DNA of 64,000 bases from positions 1,179,529 through 1,243,528 of the forward strand of contig CANLMI010000002.1 of assembly GCA_947492375.1 (NCBI GenBank), read 5' to 3'. Shown piece after piece: positions 28,843 to 38,376 of this stretch (its first letter is position 1; every line of letters begins with the position of its first letter). Position numbers and translations under genes: made by a program. Source of the stretch: an uncultured Kordiimonas sp. Its GTDB lineage: Bacteria; Pseudomonadota; Alphaproteobacteria; Sphingomonadales; Kordiimonadaceae. The notes beneath the pieces were generated by a model. That model saw only the letters and a program-made list of their open reading frames with translations. It was not told where the DNA came from and did not search any database.

Positions 28843-30501
28843 ATGAAAAATCTAGCATGCCTTGGTTTGGCAGCCGCGCTTATTAGCGCTTGCAGTGATA
28901 CCACAGGGCAAAGTCAGTCCAGTGAAACAAGCGAATATATACTAAATGCTACGGCATTATCTGAGCATGTCAAAATACTTGCTTCTGACGAGTTTGGTGG
29001 CCGTGCACCAGGCTCACCCGGTGAAGACTTAACGGTCGCATATCTCTCTAAAACTTTTGCTGAAGCAGGACTTGCCCCTGTCAATGGTACAAGTTATGCA
29101 CAGCAAGTACCGCTTGTCTCTATCACAGCAACAGGTAACCCTTCACTTAATATTTCGGGTGAAGGTCAATCATTTGACCTTGCTTACAGAAGTGATCAGG
29201 TTGTTTGGACCCGCAGGCAGGAAACTTCATCAAATGTTTCTGACAGTGATTTGGTTTTCGTGGGGTATGGCATTAACGCGCCCGAGCGTGGCTGGAATGA
29301 CTATGAAGGCATTGATGTGCGCGGCAAAACTGTTGTGATGCTGATCAATGATCCGGGATATGCAACGCAGAACCCTGAGCTCTTTTCGGGTAATACCATG
29401 ACATATTATGGCCGCTGGGATTACAAATTTGATGAGGCATCAAGGCAGGGTGCTGCTGGCGCTATCATGATCCATGAAACAAAAGCAGCGGCATATGGTT
29501 GGCCAACGGTTGATGCAAGCTGGACCGGGGCCCAGTTTGATACTGTACGTGCAGATGGTGGTGCAGACCTTGCCGGTTTTGAAGCATGGATTACCAACAA
29601 AAATGCTGAAAAATTATTTACGGCGAGCGGGATGGACCTAAAGGCACTATCAAACGCGGCGACAAAGCCTGATTTTAAGGCGGTGCCAATGCCACTTAAG
29701 GCGTCGGTCGAAATTACGAACGAGGTTACAACGGTCCAGTCGCGTAACGTGGCAGGTATTCTGCGGGGTAGCGAGGCACCTAATGAAGTGTTTGTTTACA
29801 TGGCGCACTGGGATCATATTGGAACTGACCTAACGGCAGAAGGCGATGGCATTTATAACGGTGCGCTTGATAACGCCACAGGTACTGCTGCGTTAATCGA
29901 GCTTGCAAAATCCTTTTCAACAATGGGTGAAAAGCCAAAGCGTTCTATTCTGTTTTTAGCAGTTACAGCTGAAGAACAAGGCCTCTTGGGTTCAGCTTAT
30001 TATGCGACGAATCCATTGTTACCGCTTGCACAAACAGTTGGCGGCATCAATATGGACGGCCTTAATATTATTGGTCGTACAAAGGATGTGACGGTTATCG
30101 GCCTTGGTAATTCAGAGCTTGATGGCTATCTTGAAAAAGCGGCGAAATTGCAGGACCGTATTTTGGTGGCGGATCAGGAACCTGAAAAGGGATATTTCTA
30201 TCGTTCTGATCATTTTGAGTTATCTAAGCTCGGCGTGCCGATGCTTTATCCTAATGCGGGCTATGATCACCGCGAACTGGGGCGTGAATACGGTGACGCT
30301 AAAGCGGCAGAATATGTTAAAAAGCACTATCATGGCCCATCGGATGAATATGACCCCGACTGGGACTTATCCGGTGCTATTGAAGACTTGGAGCTATATA
30401 AAGCAACAGGGTTAATGGTTATCAATTCAGGTGATTGGCCGAACTGGAACGAAGGAACAGAGTTTAAGGCTGCGCGCGATAAACAGCGTGCTAATAAGTG
30501 A
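28843..30501 (+). CDS. M28 family metallopeptidase, predicted lipoprotein
   Basis: 552 residues with a lipoprotein signal ending LISAC (lipid-modified Cys at about 17), so it is anchored to a membrane. A PA (protease-associated) insertion follows around 130-270. The M28 zinc site is complete: AHWDHIG (first His), GALDNATG (bridging Asp), VTAEEQGLLGS (catalytic Glu pair), NMDGLN (Asp) and SDHFEL (last His). Such enzymes are aminopeptidases that clip amino acids from peptides in the periplasm or outside. The start is preceded by GAGGGAG, and a terminator follows the stop. Confidence 0.95.
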   Translation: MKNLACLGLAAALISACSDTTGQSQSSETSEYILNATALSEHVKILASDEFGGRAPGSPGEDLTVAYLSKTFAEAGLAPVNGTSYAQQVPLVSITATGNPSLNISGEGQSFDLAYRSDQVVWTRRQETSSNVSDSDLVFVGYGINAPERGWNDYEGIDVRGKTVVMLINDPGYATQNPELFSGNTMTYYGRWDYKFDEASRQGAAGAIMIHETKAAAYGWPTVDASWTGAQFDTVRADGGADLAGFEAWITNKNAEKLFTASGMDLKALSNAATKPDFKAVPMPLKASVEITNEVTTVQSRNVAGILRGSEAPNEVFVYMAHWDHIGTDLTAEGDGIYNGALDNATGTAALIELAKSFSTMGEKPKRSILFLAVTAEEQGLLGSAYYATNPLLPLAQTVGGINMDGLNIIGRTKDVTVIGLGNSELDGYLEKAAKLQDRILVADQEPEKGYFYRSDHFELSKLGVPMLYPNAGYDHRELGREYGDAKAAEYVKKHYHGPSDEYDPDWDLSGAIEDLELYKATGLMVINSGDWPNWNEGTEFKAARDKQRANK

Positions 30502-30524
30502 TTGACCTAATCGTTAAAAGTCAT

Positions 30525-30548
30525 AAGGGCCGTTTTCGGCCCTTTTTT
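30525..30548 (+). terminator. Terminator after the M28 peptidase gene
   Basis: AAGGGCCG pairs with CGGCCCTT around TTTT, followed by a run of six T on the plus strand, 23 bases after the stop. Confidence 0.9.
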
Positions 30549-30557
30549 CATCCCGTT

Positions 30558-31499
30558 TCAGATGTGGTTGGCTTTTAATAGATAGAGGATGAAACTCAGG
30601 CTAAAAGCTGACAGAATTGTGGATAATAGAACAGTAGTTGCTGCCCGTCTTGGGGCAACATCTTGCTTGTCTGCAAAACTATAGGCAATCATCCCTGTGG
30701 GTAGTGCACCCATTAAGGTTGCTGTGCCCACCCAAATTTCTGGCAGGTCTAAAAGATATTTAGTGATAAAATAAACACCTACTGGCAAGAGAATAAGTTT
30801 TAGGGCTGTTGATGTGGATGCCTGAATAATGTCTCCTGATATTTTGACATAACTGAGTGCCATGCCTGCTGCAAATAAACCAACGGGGGCTGCTGCTTGT
30901 GCTGGAAAGGTGAGAAAACGATCCAGCCATTCAGGAATAGATATCTTAAAGGCTGACCAAATAAGGCCAATGATCAAGGCAATCAGAATAGGGTTCTGCC
31001 TCACACTGGCAAATGTACGTTTCAAGAGCGCAGACCCATCAGTATTATGCTTTGCACGTTCAACAATGAAGGTTGTGATTGGAATAAGCGTGAGTGTGTG
31101 AAATGACAGAAGCACTAATAATAGTCGAACGCCTTCATCGCCAAAAGCGCTGTTTATTATTGGAATACCGACAAAGGCGCCATTAGCAAAACAGGTGGAC
31201 AGTCCAAAGACACCGGATTCTGCGCTCGTTTGAGAGAAGATAAATTTACCAATATAAAAGGCGGTAAAATAAATGATATAGAGGGCTGAATAATAGCCCG
31301 CAACAAGTGTTAACTCGTTTGATTTTGGAAGTTCACTACTGGCAATCGCTTGAAATAAAAGAGCCGGAATACCAATCCACCATACGAAAGTGATGAGAAT
31401 GTTTGACGACCCCTCAGGGAACAGGTTTGTTCGGCCAAGGCCAAAGCCTAGTGTCATTAACATAAATACTGGTGCGATTATGGTTAGAATTTCAATCAT
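30558..31499 (-). CDS. AEC (auxin efflux carrier) family transporter
   Basis: 313-residue permease with ten hydrophobic segments in two halves. Family marks include the opening VFMLMTLGFGLGR, the CFANGAFVGIPI segment in the fifth helix and the C-terminal half with ALIIGLIWS and GALPTGMIAYSFA. Bacterial members export or import carboxylates such as malate; the substrate here is unknown. The start is set at 31499 (MIEILTII); a 69-codon extension would overlap argG and is not credible. It lies 40 bases after argG on the same strand and is probably in its operon. Confidence 0.9.
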   Translation of the reverse strand: MIEILTIIAPVFMLMTLGFGLGRTNLFPEGSSNILITFVWWIGIPALLFQAIASSELPKSNELTLVAGYYSALYIIYFTAFYIGKFIFSQTSAESGVFGLSTCFANGAFVGIPIINSAFGDEGVRLLLVLLSFHTLTLIPITTFIVERAKHNTDGSALLKRTFASVRQNPILIALIIGLIWSAFKISIPEWLDRFLTFPAQAAAPVGLFAAGMALSYVKISGDIIQASTSTALKLILLPVGVYFITKYLLDLPEIWVGTATLMGALPTGMIAYSFADKQDVAPRRAATTVLLSTILSAFSLSFILYLLKANHI

Positions 31500-31539
31500 C
31501 TTTTTTGATCGCACCAGTTTATTAAATGTATAATCAAGC

Positions 31540-32772
31540 TCAATCGTGGCTTGGTGGTTCTGTAATCTTGCCGCGCTGCTTGAGAAGCTGTAAACGAAGG
31601 GCATTAAGTTTAATAAAGCCTTGTGCGTCGCGCTGGTCGTAAACGCTGTCCTCCTCAAAAGTAACATGTTCCATTGAATACAGACTTTGTTGGCTCTTAC
31701 GGCCAACTACATGAACACCGCCTTTAAAGAGCATCAAGCGCACAGTACCAGCCACAAATTCCTGACTTGTATCGATAAGTGCTTGCATCATTTCGCGCTC
31801 TGGCGAGAACCAGAAGCCATTATAAATAACTTCAGCGTATTTCGGCATGATCTCATCCTTGAGGTGCATCGCGCCTTTATCAAGAGTGACCTGCTCTATA
31901 CCACGGTGAGCAGCCAGCAGGATTGTACCTCCTGGTGTTTCATAGATGCCGCGTGATTTCATACCAACAAAACGGTTTTCCAAAAGATCAAGACGGCCAA
32001 TGCCATGGCGTTTACCGTATGTGTTCAACGCTTCCAAAAGAGTCGCTGGCGACATGACTTCGCCGTTGATGGCAACTGGATCGCCTTTTTCAAATTCAAC
32101 GTCGATATACTCTGGCTCATCAGGGGCGTTGAGTGGGCTATCGGTTCGTGAGTAGACATACTCTTCAGCCATTTCCCACGGGTCCTCAAGCGCCTTGCCT
32201 TCACTGGATGTATGCAGAAGGTTTGCATCAACACTAAAGGGGGATTCGCCGCGTTTATCTTTTGGAATTGGAATTTGATGCTTTTCTGCGAATTCAATCA
32301 ATTTTGTGCGGCTTGAAAGATCCCATTCACGCCATGGTGCAATAACTTTAATTTCTGGGTTTAAGGCATAATAGCCAAGTTCGAAACGAACCTGATCATT
32401 GCCTTTTCCGGTCGCGCCGTGGCAAACTGCCTCAGCTCCGACTTTGCGTGCGATTTCTATCTGACGTTTGGCGATTAATGGCCGCGCGATTGAAGTGCCA
32501 AGCAAATATTGGCCTTCATATACTGTGTTGGCGCGAAACATTGGGAAAACATAATCGCGAACGAATTCTTCGCGAAGATCTTCGATAAAGATTTCCTTGA
32601 TACCCAGCATTTCGGCTTTTCGTCGTGCTGGCTCTAACTCTTCTCCCTGACCGAGGTCTGCTGTGAATGTAACTACTTCACAGTTATATTCTTCCTGCAA
32701 CCATTTTAGAATGATCGAGGTGTCAAGGCCGCCAGAGTAGGCAAGCACTACTTTTTTAATATCAGCCGACAT
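31540..32772 (-). CDS. argG: Argininosuccinate synthase
   Basis: 410-residue enzyme that condenses citrulline and aspartate with ATP in arginine synthesis. The PP-loop ATP site AYSGGLDTS is near the N-terminus, followed by the citrulline/aspartate-binding [15 protein letters not shown] and the RGIYETPGG region. Length and motifs are those of the type I (arginine-pathway) enzyme. The leader 32773-32962 separates it from the divergent nitroreductase. No argH is present. Confidence 0.98.
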   Translation of the reverse strand: MSADIKKVVLAYSGGLDTSIILKWLQEEYNCEVVTFTADLGQGEELEPARRKAEMLGIKEIFIEDLREEFVRDYVFPMFRANTVYEGQYLLGTSIARPLIAKRQIEIARKVGAEAVCHGATGKGNDQVRFELGYYALNPEIKVIAPWREWDLSSRTKLIEFAEKHQIPIPKDKRGESPFSVDANLLHTSSEGKALEDPWEMAEEYVYSRTDSPLNAPDEPEYIDVEFEKGDPVAINGEVMSPATLLEALNTYGKRHGIGRLDLLENRFVGMKSRGIYETPGGTILLAAHRGIEQVTLDKGAMHLKDEIMPKYAEVIYNGFWFSPEREMMQALIDTSQEFVAGTVRLMLFKGGVHVVGRKSQQSLYSMEHVTFEEDSVYDQRDAQGFIKLNALRLQLLKQRGKITEPPSHD

Positions 32773-32962
32773 GATGTCTCCACATAAAAAATAATTTTCA
32801 AAGCTGGTAACGCTTCCAATGCCAGAAGCCGCGCGAGTATAGGAGAAGTCTGAAGAACGTCAAATGCTTAAGCATGATCTAACAAAAAAGCTATATCCAA
32901 ACGGTTTGCCGCGATTTAACGTATGTGTAAAGCATAACAATTGTTTCAAAAGGGTAATCAAT

Positions 32963-33634
32963 ATGATTGTTTCAGATTGTATTCAAAACCGAAAATCAGT
33001 TCGTGCATACCTTGACAAACCCGTACCAAAAGGGGTGTTGAGAGAGTTGTTGGAAAAAGCGAAGCAGAGCCCTTCAGGGGGCAATGTTCAGCCTTGGTTT
33101 GTTCATGTGCTAACAGGCGAAAAGCTTCAGGCATTGAAAATTACAGTACAGTCAAAATTGCAAGAGAGCCCTATGGGTGACGGAATGGAGTATAATATTT
33201 ACCCTGAAAACCTGAAAGAACCTTACCGTACACGTCGTTATGAGTGCGGTGAAGCATTATATAAAACAATAGGAATTGAACGCGATAATAAATTTGGTCG
33301 TTTGATGCAGGTTGCGCGAAACTTTGAATTTTTTGGTGCGCCCGTTGGATTGTTTTTCACGATTGATCGCAATATGGGGCGGCCGCAGTGGGCCCATATG
33401 GGCATGTTTATGCAAACATTCATGTTGCTTGCACATGAAGAGGGTTTGGCTACTTGCCCGCAAGAGGCTTGGACCATGATGCATAAAACAGTAGATGAGC
33501 TTCTTGGCTTACCGAAAGAGCAGATGCTCTATGCAGGCATGGCGCTCGGGTATGAAGATACCAGCCATCCTATCAATAGTTTTAGAACAACTCGCTCTTC
33601 CATAGATGAGTTTGCAATTTTTCATGAAAAATAA
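32963..33634 (+). CDS. Nitroreductase family protein
   Basis: 223-residue FMN-dependent oxidoreductase. The start MIVSDCIQNRKSVRAYLDKPV has the family's RxSxRxY flavin-phosphate-binding pattern, then QSPSGGNVQPWFVHV and the closing EDTSHPINSFRTTR. Such enzymes reduce nitro compounds, quinones or enones with NAD(P)H. The start at 32963 is chosen because AAGGG lies eight bases upstream; an extension to 32864 adds residues unlike the family. It stands alone, divergent from argG. Confidence 0.93.
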   Translation: MIVSDCIQNRKSVRAYLDKPVPKGVLRELLEKAKQSPSGGNVQPWFVHVLTGEKLQALKITVQSKLQESPMGDGMEYNIYPENLKEPYRTRRYECGEALYKTIGIERDNKFGRLMQVARNFEFFGAPVGLFFTIDRNMGRPQWAHMGMFMQTFMLLAHEEGLATCPQEAWTMMHKTVDELLGLPKEQMLYAGMALGYEDTSHPINSFRTTRSSIDEFAIFHEK

Positions 33635-33658
33635 TTTTAAAACACCCCTACATTAGCT

Positions 33659-34633
33659 TTACTTGCAAGATTGTAGCATGAACGTATATTCTTCTAGCCC
33701 AAGAAAATCCCATGGATATGGTGTTAAGCGTTTAGCTGACGCTTTGATGTGTTCTTGAGCTAATTTGTATTCGCCAGCTCTGTATAAACTGTAAGCGAAC
33801 AGATTATGTGCATATAGGTTAAAGCTTATATCGGTATGGCTGTAATTATTTGCAAACATTTCATCTGCGGATAATAATTCTTCTTTTACTTCTGGTCGTT
33901 GAAAGTATGTGTCAGCTTGCGCAGGAATGTTTTCCCACCAACTCATATACAGCCATCTTTCAATATGCGCTGACGGTATCAATGCTAACATGTAGCCATA
34001 CCCTATGTTTTTGCTGCTATATTGTTTTGCAAATTCAAACATTTTATCATGTGACCCATGCCATTTTTCGCAACTAGCTATAAGATAATTTAAATAACCA
34101 TATAAATTTGGTTTCTCGTAAGAATCCAGTTGACTTAAGCCCCAGTCAATATCCTCCCAAGTTGCTTGTAAACCCATTAATACCCTTATCATTCTGGATA
34201 TTACTTCAGAGTTTTGAGGTCCATTTACTTTAGCTTTTGCGAGTGCATCATATGCTCTGTTTAAGGTCTCAAAAAACAATTCGAAACGATCTTCTGTTAC
34301 TTCTTCTCCTTTGCCATATCCTCTGTACTCCCAGGCTAAAGCCATGAGGTGTGCACCATTGAACAAGTTGGGGATGTGTTCTTCCTTATGGTCTTGTATC
34401 CAAGGGTCAAAGACACCTTCTTTATTGTTGTATTTCTGAGAAATAGCTTGAAGAGCTAAATGCTTTTCTCCATGAGGTAGGTTCACATAAAAATTTTCAA
34501 ACCCTTTCCATTCATTGCTTTGCATAGCAAGTTCTAGACCCTTGCTTAAAGGTGAATAGCTTTGAGGCGCCCCAAAATAATAATTATTCGTCAATGAAAA
34601 TTTGATATGACTGAAAAAAGTACTTAATCCCAT
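33659..34633 (-). CDS. Hypothetical helical-repeat protein
   Basis: About 324 residues, not recognised. There is no signal peptide or clear membrane helix. The sequence is almost entirely predicted helical, rich in aromatic residues, with TPR-like pairs such as NLFNGAHLMALAWEYRG, FELFFETLNRAYDALAKA and LFAYSLYRAGEYKLAQEHIKAS. It probably mediates protein-protein contacts. Two start codons are possible; the ATG at 34633 has GGGGG eight bases upstream, the one at 34648 does not. Its base composition is more AT-rich than its neighbours, which may mean recent acquisition. It ends convergently with the nitroreductase gene. Confidence 0.7.
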   Translation of the reverse strand: MGLSTFFSHIKFSLTNNYYFGAPQSYSPLSKGLELAMQSNEWKGFENFYVNLPHGEKHLALQAISQKYNNKEGVFDPWIQDHKEEHIPNLFNGAHLMALAWEYRGYGKGEEVTEDRFELFFETLNRAYDALAKAKVNGPQNSEVISRMIRVLMGLQATWEDIDWGLSQLDSYEKPNLYGYLNYLIASCEKWHGSHDKMFEFAKQYSSKNIGYGYMLALIPSAHIERWLYMSWWENIPAQADTYFQRPEVKEELLSADEMFANNYSHTDISFNLYAHNLFAYSLYRAGEYKLAQEHIKASAKRLTPYPWDFLGLEEYTFMLQSCK

Positions 34634-34786
34634 AATAATTGCCCCCATTAATACAGCACGTTAGTAGCTTACTAGTGTTATTGCCATTCAAGCAATAGTT
34701 AAATGTTTGAATTTAATACAGATATTGTTTTGGTTAACAAGAGTATAAGCTTTATGAATATGGAGTTTATGCATTATAAAAACTTC

Positions 34787-34817
34787 TTGCCCCTTACGTA
34801 ACGTCAGCCCCTAGACA
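34787..34817 (+). promoter_or_regulatory. MerR-type promoter with palindrome in a 19-bp spacer
   Basis: TTGCCC (34787-34792) and TAGACA (34812-34817) are separated by 19 bases, the long spacer known from MerR-controlled promoters. The spacer holds CTTACGT-A-ACGTCAG (34793-34807), an inverted repeat with one mismatch. It lies directly before a merR-family gene, so autoregulation by twisting of the spacer is very likely. Confidence 0.75.
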
Positions 34818-34841
34818 TCATTTCGTGGAAAGGAAAAGGGT

Positions 34842-35606
34842 ATGAAAATGCTAGCGATTGGTGATCTTGCAAAGAAGGCTGGGGTAAGTGTGCGCACACT
34901 TAGATATTATGATGCACGTGGGCTCTTAAACCCTGTAAGGTCCGAGGCAGGGCAGCGATTTTATTCCTATAATGATATAGTGCGACTAGGGCACATTCAG
35001 CTTTTGAAACGTGCCGGGTTTTCGCTTAATCAGATCGCAGAAATGATACGAAAAGAAACCATTGATAGCGAAAGCCTTTTGAGAGTTAATCATGCGCTTT
35101 TAGTGAAGGAACGAGATCGCCTTGATAACGCTATTTCAGTTCTTGATGAGGCAATAAAAAGCCTGCATGGGCGCAGTGAGACTGACCTTTCCACACTTTG
35201 TAACCATATCAAGTTAGGAGAACAGTCAATGAGCAATGAGGAAGAATGGCAAAAAGTATGGGATACCTATTATACACCTGAAGAAAATGCAAAATGGGCA
35301 GCGGCCAAGGAAAGTTTGCCCGTGGATAACTGGAAAGAGGTTGAGCGAGCCTGGCCGGATGTGCTTGCGAGAACAGAAAAGCTTGTGGGTACTGACCCGG
35401 CCTCATCTGAAGCACAAGCGCTTTTGAAAGAATGGACTGCTTTATCTCAGCCTATTTACGACATTGATCCATCTCTCGCAGGGAGTGTTAGTAAAATGTA
35501 CGATAATCTGGATAACTGGCCAGAAGACGGGCCAGAAAAACCATTTTCTAAAGAGGTTTGGGAGTTCATACAAGCAGCGAGTAAGGCTGCTAAGCAGACG
35601 GCTTAA
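34842..35606 (+). CDS. MerR family regulator with C-terminal TipAS domain
   Basis: 254-residue transcription factor. Residues 4-75 form the MerR winged helix: IGDLAKKAGVSVRTLRYYD, then YNDIVRLGHIQLLKRAGFSLNQI, followed by a dimerisation helix to about 120. The C-terminal half (WQKVWDTYYTPEENAKW, then WPDVLARTEKLVGTDPAS and the final GPEKPFSKEVWEFIQAA) matches the TipAS antibiotic-recognition fold of TipA, Mta and SkgA. Such proteins activate efflux genes after binding thiopeptides or other large drugs. No efflux gene follows it here, so its main targets may lie elsewhere beside itself. AGGAAAAGGG precedes the ATG. Confidence 0.93.
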   Translation: MKMLAIGDLAKKAGVSVRTLRYYDARGLLNPVRSEAGQRFYSYNDIVRLGHIQLLKRAGFSLNQIAEMIRKETIDSESLLRVNHALLVKERDRLDNAISVLDEAIKSLHGRSETDLSTLCNHIKLGEQSMSNEEEWQKVWDTYYTPEENAKWAAAKESLPVDNWKEVERAWPDVLARTEKLVGTDPASSEAQALLKEWTALSQPIYDIDPSLAGSVSKMYDNLDNWPEDGPEKPFSKEVWEFIQAASKAAKQTA

Positions 35607-35621
35607 TGCCGGGTTTATTGA

Positions 35622-35658
35622 TACAAAAAGCCTGACAGCCGTATGGTTGTCAGGCTTT
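35622..35658 (-). terminator. Terminator of the 35691-36302 gene
   Basis: AAAGCCTGACAGCC pairs with GGTTGTCAGGCTTT around GTAT, followed on the minus strand by TTTTTGTAT. It sits 32 bases past the stop of the minus-strand gene. On the plus strand the tail is not T-rich, so it is a poorer terminator for the merR gene. Confidence 0.82.
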
Positions 35659-35690
35659 AAGGTGGGATAGGTCGAGTCTATTGAGTGTTG

Positions 35691-36302
35691 TTATTCTTGA
35701 ATAGAAGTGGCTAAGTTCGAGAATAAAGCAGATAGGTTGTTGAAACTGTTACTTGGGCTAAGATTCAAGTTACTTTGAAAAAGATCTATCAAATTGCGTT
35801 CAATATCAACCGTTTGGCCGCTCCCGGTTTCAAGGTCTTGCGGTGTATCTTGAGCGGTTATGTTTTCCAGCCCTGTGCCTTCAAGGGCACGATTTAAGAC
35901 AGTTCGCTCTGGTCTTGAAAGATTGTTCGATTCCACAATACTGGCAATTTCAGTACGAAGTAAGTCAAATCGTGACGGTTCACTTTCGGTTTCTGTTACA
36001 TTGATGAGGGGGTCATTATTTTCAAGAGGTGCTGCAATTGCACCGCTCTGTTCATTTCCGATACCTGCTGTAGTTGGTTCATCAGCGGGCTGTTGTGCCG
36101 GTGCTGCTGTATTTGCCCCTTCTGTAACCAAAGATTGTGCGTCTTCAGATAGCGAAATAATAACTGCCGGTGAAGTTTCTGGTGTATCAGCGATAGCTTC
36201 TTCTTCGACGGGGTCTTGATTTAGATTCGGAAACGAAACATTTGTAACATTAATTAAAGGAGCGTTTGTAAGCGGACCAAATGAAATACCGTTAAATGCC
36301 AT
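35691..36302 (-). CDS. Hypothetical acidic low-complexity protein
   Basis: About 203 residues starting MAFNGISFGPLTNAP, not recognised. The first 120 residues are rich in Ala, Pro, Glu, Asn and Thr and probably disordered; the rest (LLRTEIASIVESN, SRPERTVLNRALEG, then LIDLFQSNLNLS) is helical and ends LFSNLATSIQE. There is no signal peptide. The MAF start, the low Lys content and the promoter repeats resemble the SBBP protein at 23166-26234, suggesting both are secreted by the same route or act together. The start at 36302 has AAGGAAA upstream; the 24-codon extension does not look like protein. Confidence 0.65.
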   Translation of the reverse strand: MAFNGISFGPLTNAPLINVTNVSFPNLNQDPVEEEAIADTPETSPAVIISLSEDAQSLVTEGANTAAPAQQPADEPTTAGIGNEQSGAIAAPLENNDPLINVTETESEPSRFDLLRTEIASIVESNNLSRPERTVLNRALEGTGLENITAQDTPQDLETGSGQTVDIERNLIDLFQSNLNLSPSNSFNNLSALFSNLATSIQE

Positions 36303-36403
36303 GATGTAATTTTCCTTGTTTTGCCTTATGTGCTGTATCAGCAAAAACTGTTCCAGTTTAAAACAAAGAATCACATAATCGACTCCTAAAGAATCATATA
36401 TAA

Positions 36404-36460
36404 TAGGCAGAAAATACCAAAATAGGCAAAGTTTGCCTGTTTCATGATAAAATCTGCCTA
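36404..36460. promoter_or_regulatory. Nested TAGGCA/TGCCTA inverted repeats
   Basis: An outer pair TAGGCAGA (36404-36411) and TCTGCCTA (36453-36460) encloses an inner perfect palindrome AGGCAAA-G-TTTGCCT (36424-36438). On the minus strand a TTGCCT -35-like box overlaps the inner palindrome and TATTAT follows at 18-base spacing, so this is the promoter of the 35691-36302 gene. The same half-sites are found at 26281-26390. Confidence 0.6.
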
Positions 36461-36479
36461 GAGAATAGAATGAAGTATT

Positions 36480-37658
36480 TTATGCCGTAGCCTGTTCTGT
36501 TTCGCGTAAAATCTGTGCTTTTGATTTCTTTTCCGAGGCAGATTTTAATTGGCCACACGCAGCCATAATATCGCGCCCACGCGGTGTTCTAATTGGCGCA
36601 GAAATACCGCCCTTATATACGATATCTGAGAATTTTTTAATCTGGTTCCACTCACTGCACTCATACGGAGTGCCCGGCCATGGGTTGAACGGGATTAGGT
36701 TCACTTTGGCCGGCAATTTGTATTTACGGATCATACGCACCAATTCATGCGCGTCATCATCGCTATCGTTCACATTTTTAAGCATCGTATATTCAAACGT
36801 GATCCGGCGTGCGTTATGGGCGCCGGGGTAGTTCGCGCATGCTTTCAAGACTTGTTCGAGGTTATACTTTTTGTTGATCGGCATAATTTCTGAACGCACG
36901 TCATCGCGAACCGAGTGTAGGGAAACCGCAAGGTTAACGCCGATTTCTTCGCCGCAGCGTTCCATGTGTGGCACGACCCCGCTTGTTGATAAGGTAATTC
37001 GGCGCCGTGAAAGCTGAATGCCTTCTTCGTCCATGATAATTTCTAGTGCCTTTTTGACATTATCAAAATTATATAGAGGTTCGCCCATTCCCATCATAAC
37101 GATATTAGTGACACTGCGACCAACTGTTGGGTTTTCCCATTCACCAAGGTCATCGCGGGCGATCATCATCTGGGCAACGATTTCAGCCGCTGTTAAATTC
37201 CGTACTAATCGCATGGTGCCAGTATGGCAGAACTTGCAATTAAGTGTGCAACCCACTTGACTGGATACACAAAGTGTACCGCGGTCATCCTCTGGTATAT
37301 AAACGGCTTCTGCTTCGCTGCCATCTTCGAACTTAATCAAATATTTGCGGGTGCCATCTTCTGAATATTGTGCTTCGGTGATTTCAGGGCGTTCGATAAT
37401 AAAATGCTGTTCCAGCTTCGCACGCACATCCTTTGAAATGTTGGACATATCATCAAAGGATGAAACGCCGCGGTGGTATACCCAGTTCCAAAGCTGCTGC
37501 GTCCGCATTTTTAGCTGCTTTTCAGCGACGCCAATTTCACGAAGCGCCTCCTTAAGCTCTGTGCGATCAAGGCCAAGCAAGTTTGTTTTGCCGCTCGAAA
37601 GCGCTGGGTCAAGGCGTGGTTGAATAATAGGCTCTTGGCCTGATGGGGTAATTTGCAT
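36480..37658 (-). CDS. rlmN: Dual-specificity 23S rRNA A2503 / tRNA A37 C2-methyltransferase RlmN
   Basis: 392-residue radical SAM methyltransferase. The iron-sulfur motif is [11 protein letters not shown] (CxxxCxxC); the second catalytic cysteine is in the C-terminal MAACGQL. Other marks are [12 protein letters not shown] and [17 protein letters not shown]. It methylates C2 of adenine 2503 in 23S rRNA and, in E. coli, A37 of some tRNAs. GGAAAGG lies eight bases before the start. It is the last gene of a minus-strand run with the IalB-like, SPOUT and MFS genes. Confidence 0.97.
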   Translation of the reverse strand: MQITPSGQEPIIQPRLDPALSSGKTNLLGLDRTELKEALREIGVAEKQLKMRTQQLWNWVYHRGVSSFDDMSNISKDVRAKLEQHFIIERPEITEAQYSEDGTRKYLIKFEDGSEAEAVYIPEDDRGTLCVSSQVGCTLNCKFCHTGTMRLVRNLTAAEIVAQMMIARDDLGEWENPTVGRSVTNIVMMGMGEPLYNFDNVKKALEIIMDEEGIQLSRRRITLSTSGVVPHMERCGEEIGVNLAVSLHSVRDDVRSEIMPINKKYNLEQVLKACANYPGAHNARRITFEYTMLKNVNDSDDDAHELVRMIRKYKLPAKVNLIPFNPWPGTPYECSEWNQIKKFSDIVYKGGISAPIRTPRGRDIMAACGQLKSASEKKSKAQILRETEQATA

Positions 37659-37801
37659 ATGTGTGACCTTTCCCTTTTACGCTTTCGTGTGAAATGCATG
37701 CCAGGTTCTTTAATAGCCATGGGCGTTCCACCCAGTGGTTGGTTAATTTGATGCGGTCTTTAGTCTGATTTGGCCTAAATGTAAAGGTTTGTAATGTATG
37801 C

Positions 37802-38359
37802 TTATCGGCATGCTTTGTTGATCGCATTGAGGGCAGCGGTAAAGCCTGATAGTGAATAGGTATCTGTTGTTTGGGTACCGCGTGCTGATGTGCCCGTAAC
37901 GACGAGATTACTGCCTGCTTTCATTGACGCTGCTAACTTGGCATCATCACTACCATCATATGCCCAAGCGGTACTGCCTTCAGTGAAAAGGCCTTGGGCG
38001 CGTTTACCGTCTACCTGAAAGCGAACCTCACTATTTGGCCTTAGCGGATAGCCCATAACGGCGTTTACCTCACTTTTTACGCCTACGCTCGGGCGGTTGG
38101 TGACAGTGATATAAATATCGCCGCGGCGAACATTCTTTTTATTTGCCGTACTGCGTTTTGGTGTTGAAATCATATAACAGGTTTTGGTGTTGCCTTCTTT
38201 GATGATCAAAGCATCCCAGTCGCGGAAACTACCAATAATATCGCGCTTTTGTGCTGAAGCTATCGGTGCAAATATGCAAACTGCAAATAGTACAAGCGTT
38301 AGTTTCGTTGCAAAATTTTGGATGCCCGTTGTAGGTGTTGTCCCTAGCTTCACTGTCAT
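37802..38359 (-). CDS. Invasion-associated locus B (IalB) family protein
   Basis: 185-residue periplasmic protein with a signal peptide (hydrophobic LTLVLFAVCIFAPIASAQ). The mature part has the IalB pattern: a conserved FRDWDAL near the start, a CYMIS cysteine, ITVTNRPSVGVKSEV, and a C-terminal DTYSLSGFTAALNAINKAC. The two cysteines probably form a disulfide. In Bartonella IalB aids erythrocyte entry, but free-living alphaproteobacteria carry many paralogues of unknown role. It follows the SPOUT gene by 17 bases and is likely co-transcribed. Confidence 0.9.
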   Translation of the reverse strand: MTVKLGTTPTTGIQNFATKLTLVLFAVCIFAPIASAQKRDIIGSFRDWDALIIKEGNTKTCYMISTPKRSTANKKNVRRGDIYITVTNRPSVGVKSEVNAVMGYPLRPNSEVRFQVDGKRAQGLFTEGSTAWAYDGSDDAKLAASMKAGSNLVVTGTSARGTQTTDTYSLSGFTAALNAINKACR

Positions 38360-38376
38360 AAATTTAATCCTGTTGT

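Noticed and set aside
31500-31706. N-terminal extension of the AEC transporter
   Set aside because: It overlaps argG in another frame and reads as low-complexity sequence; family proteins start at MIEIL.
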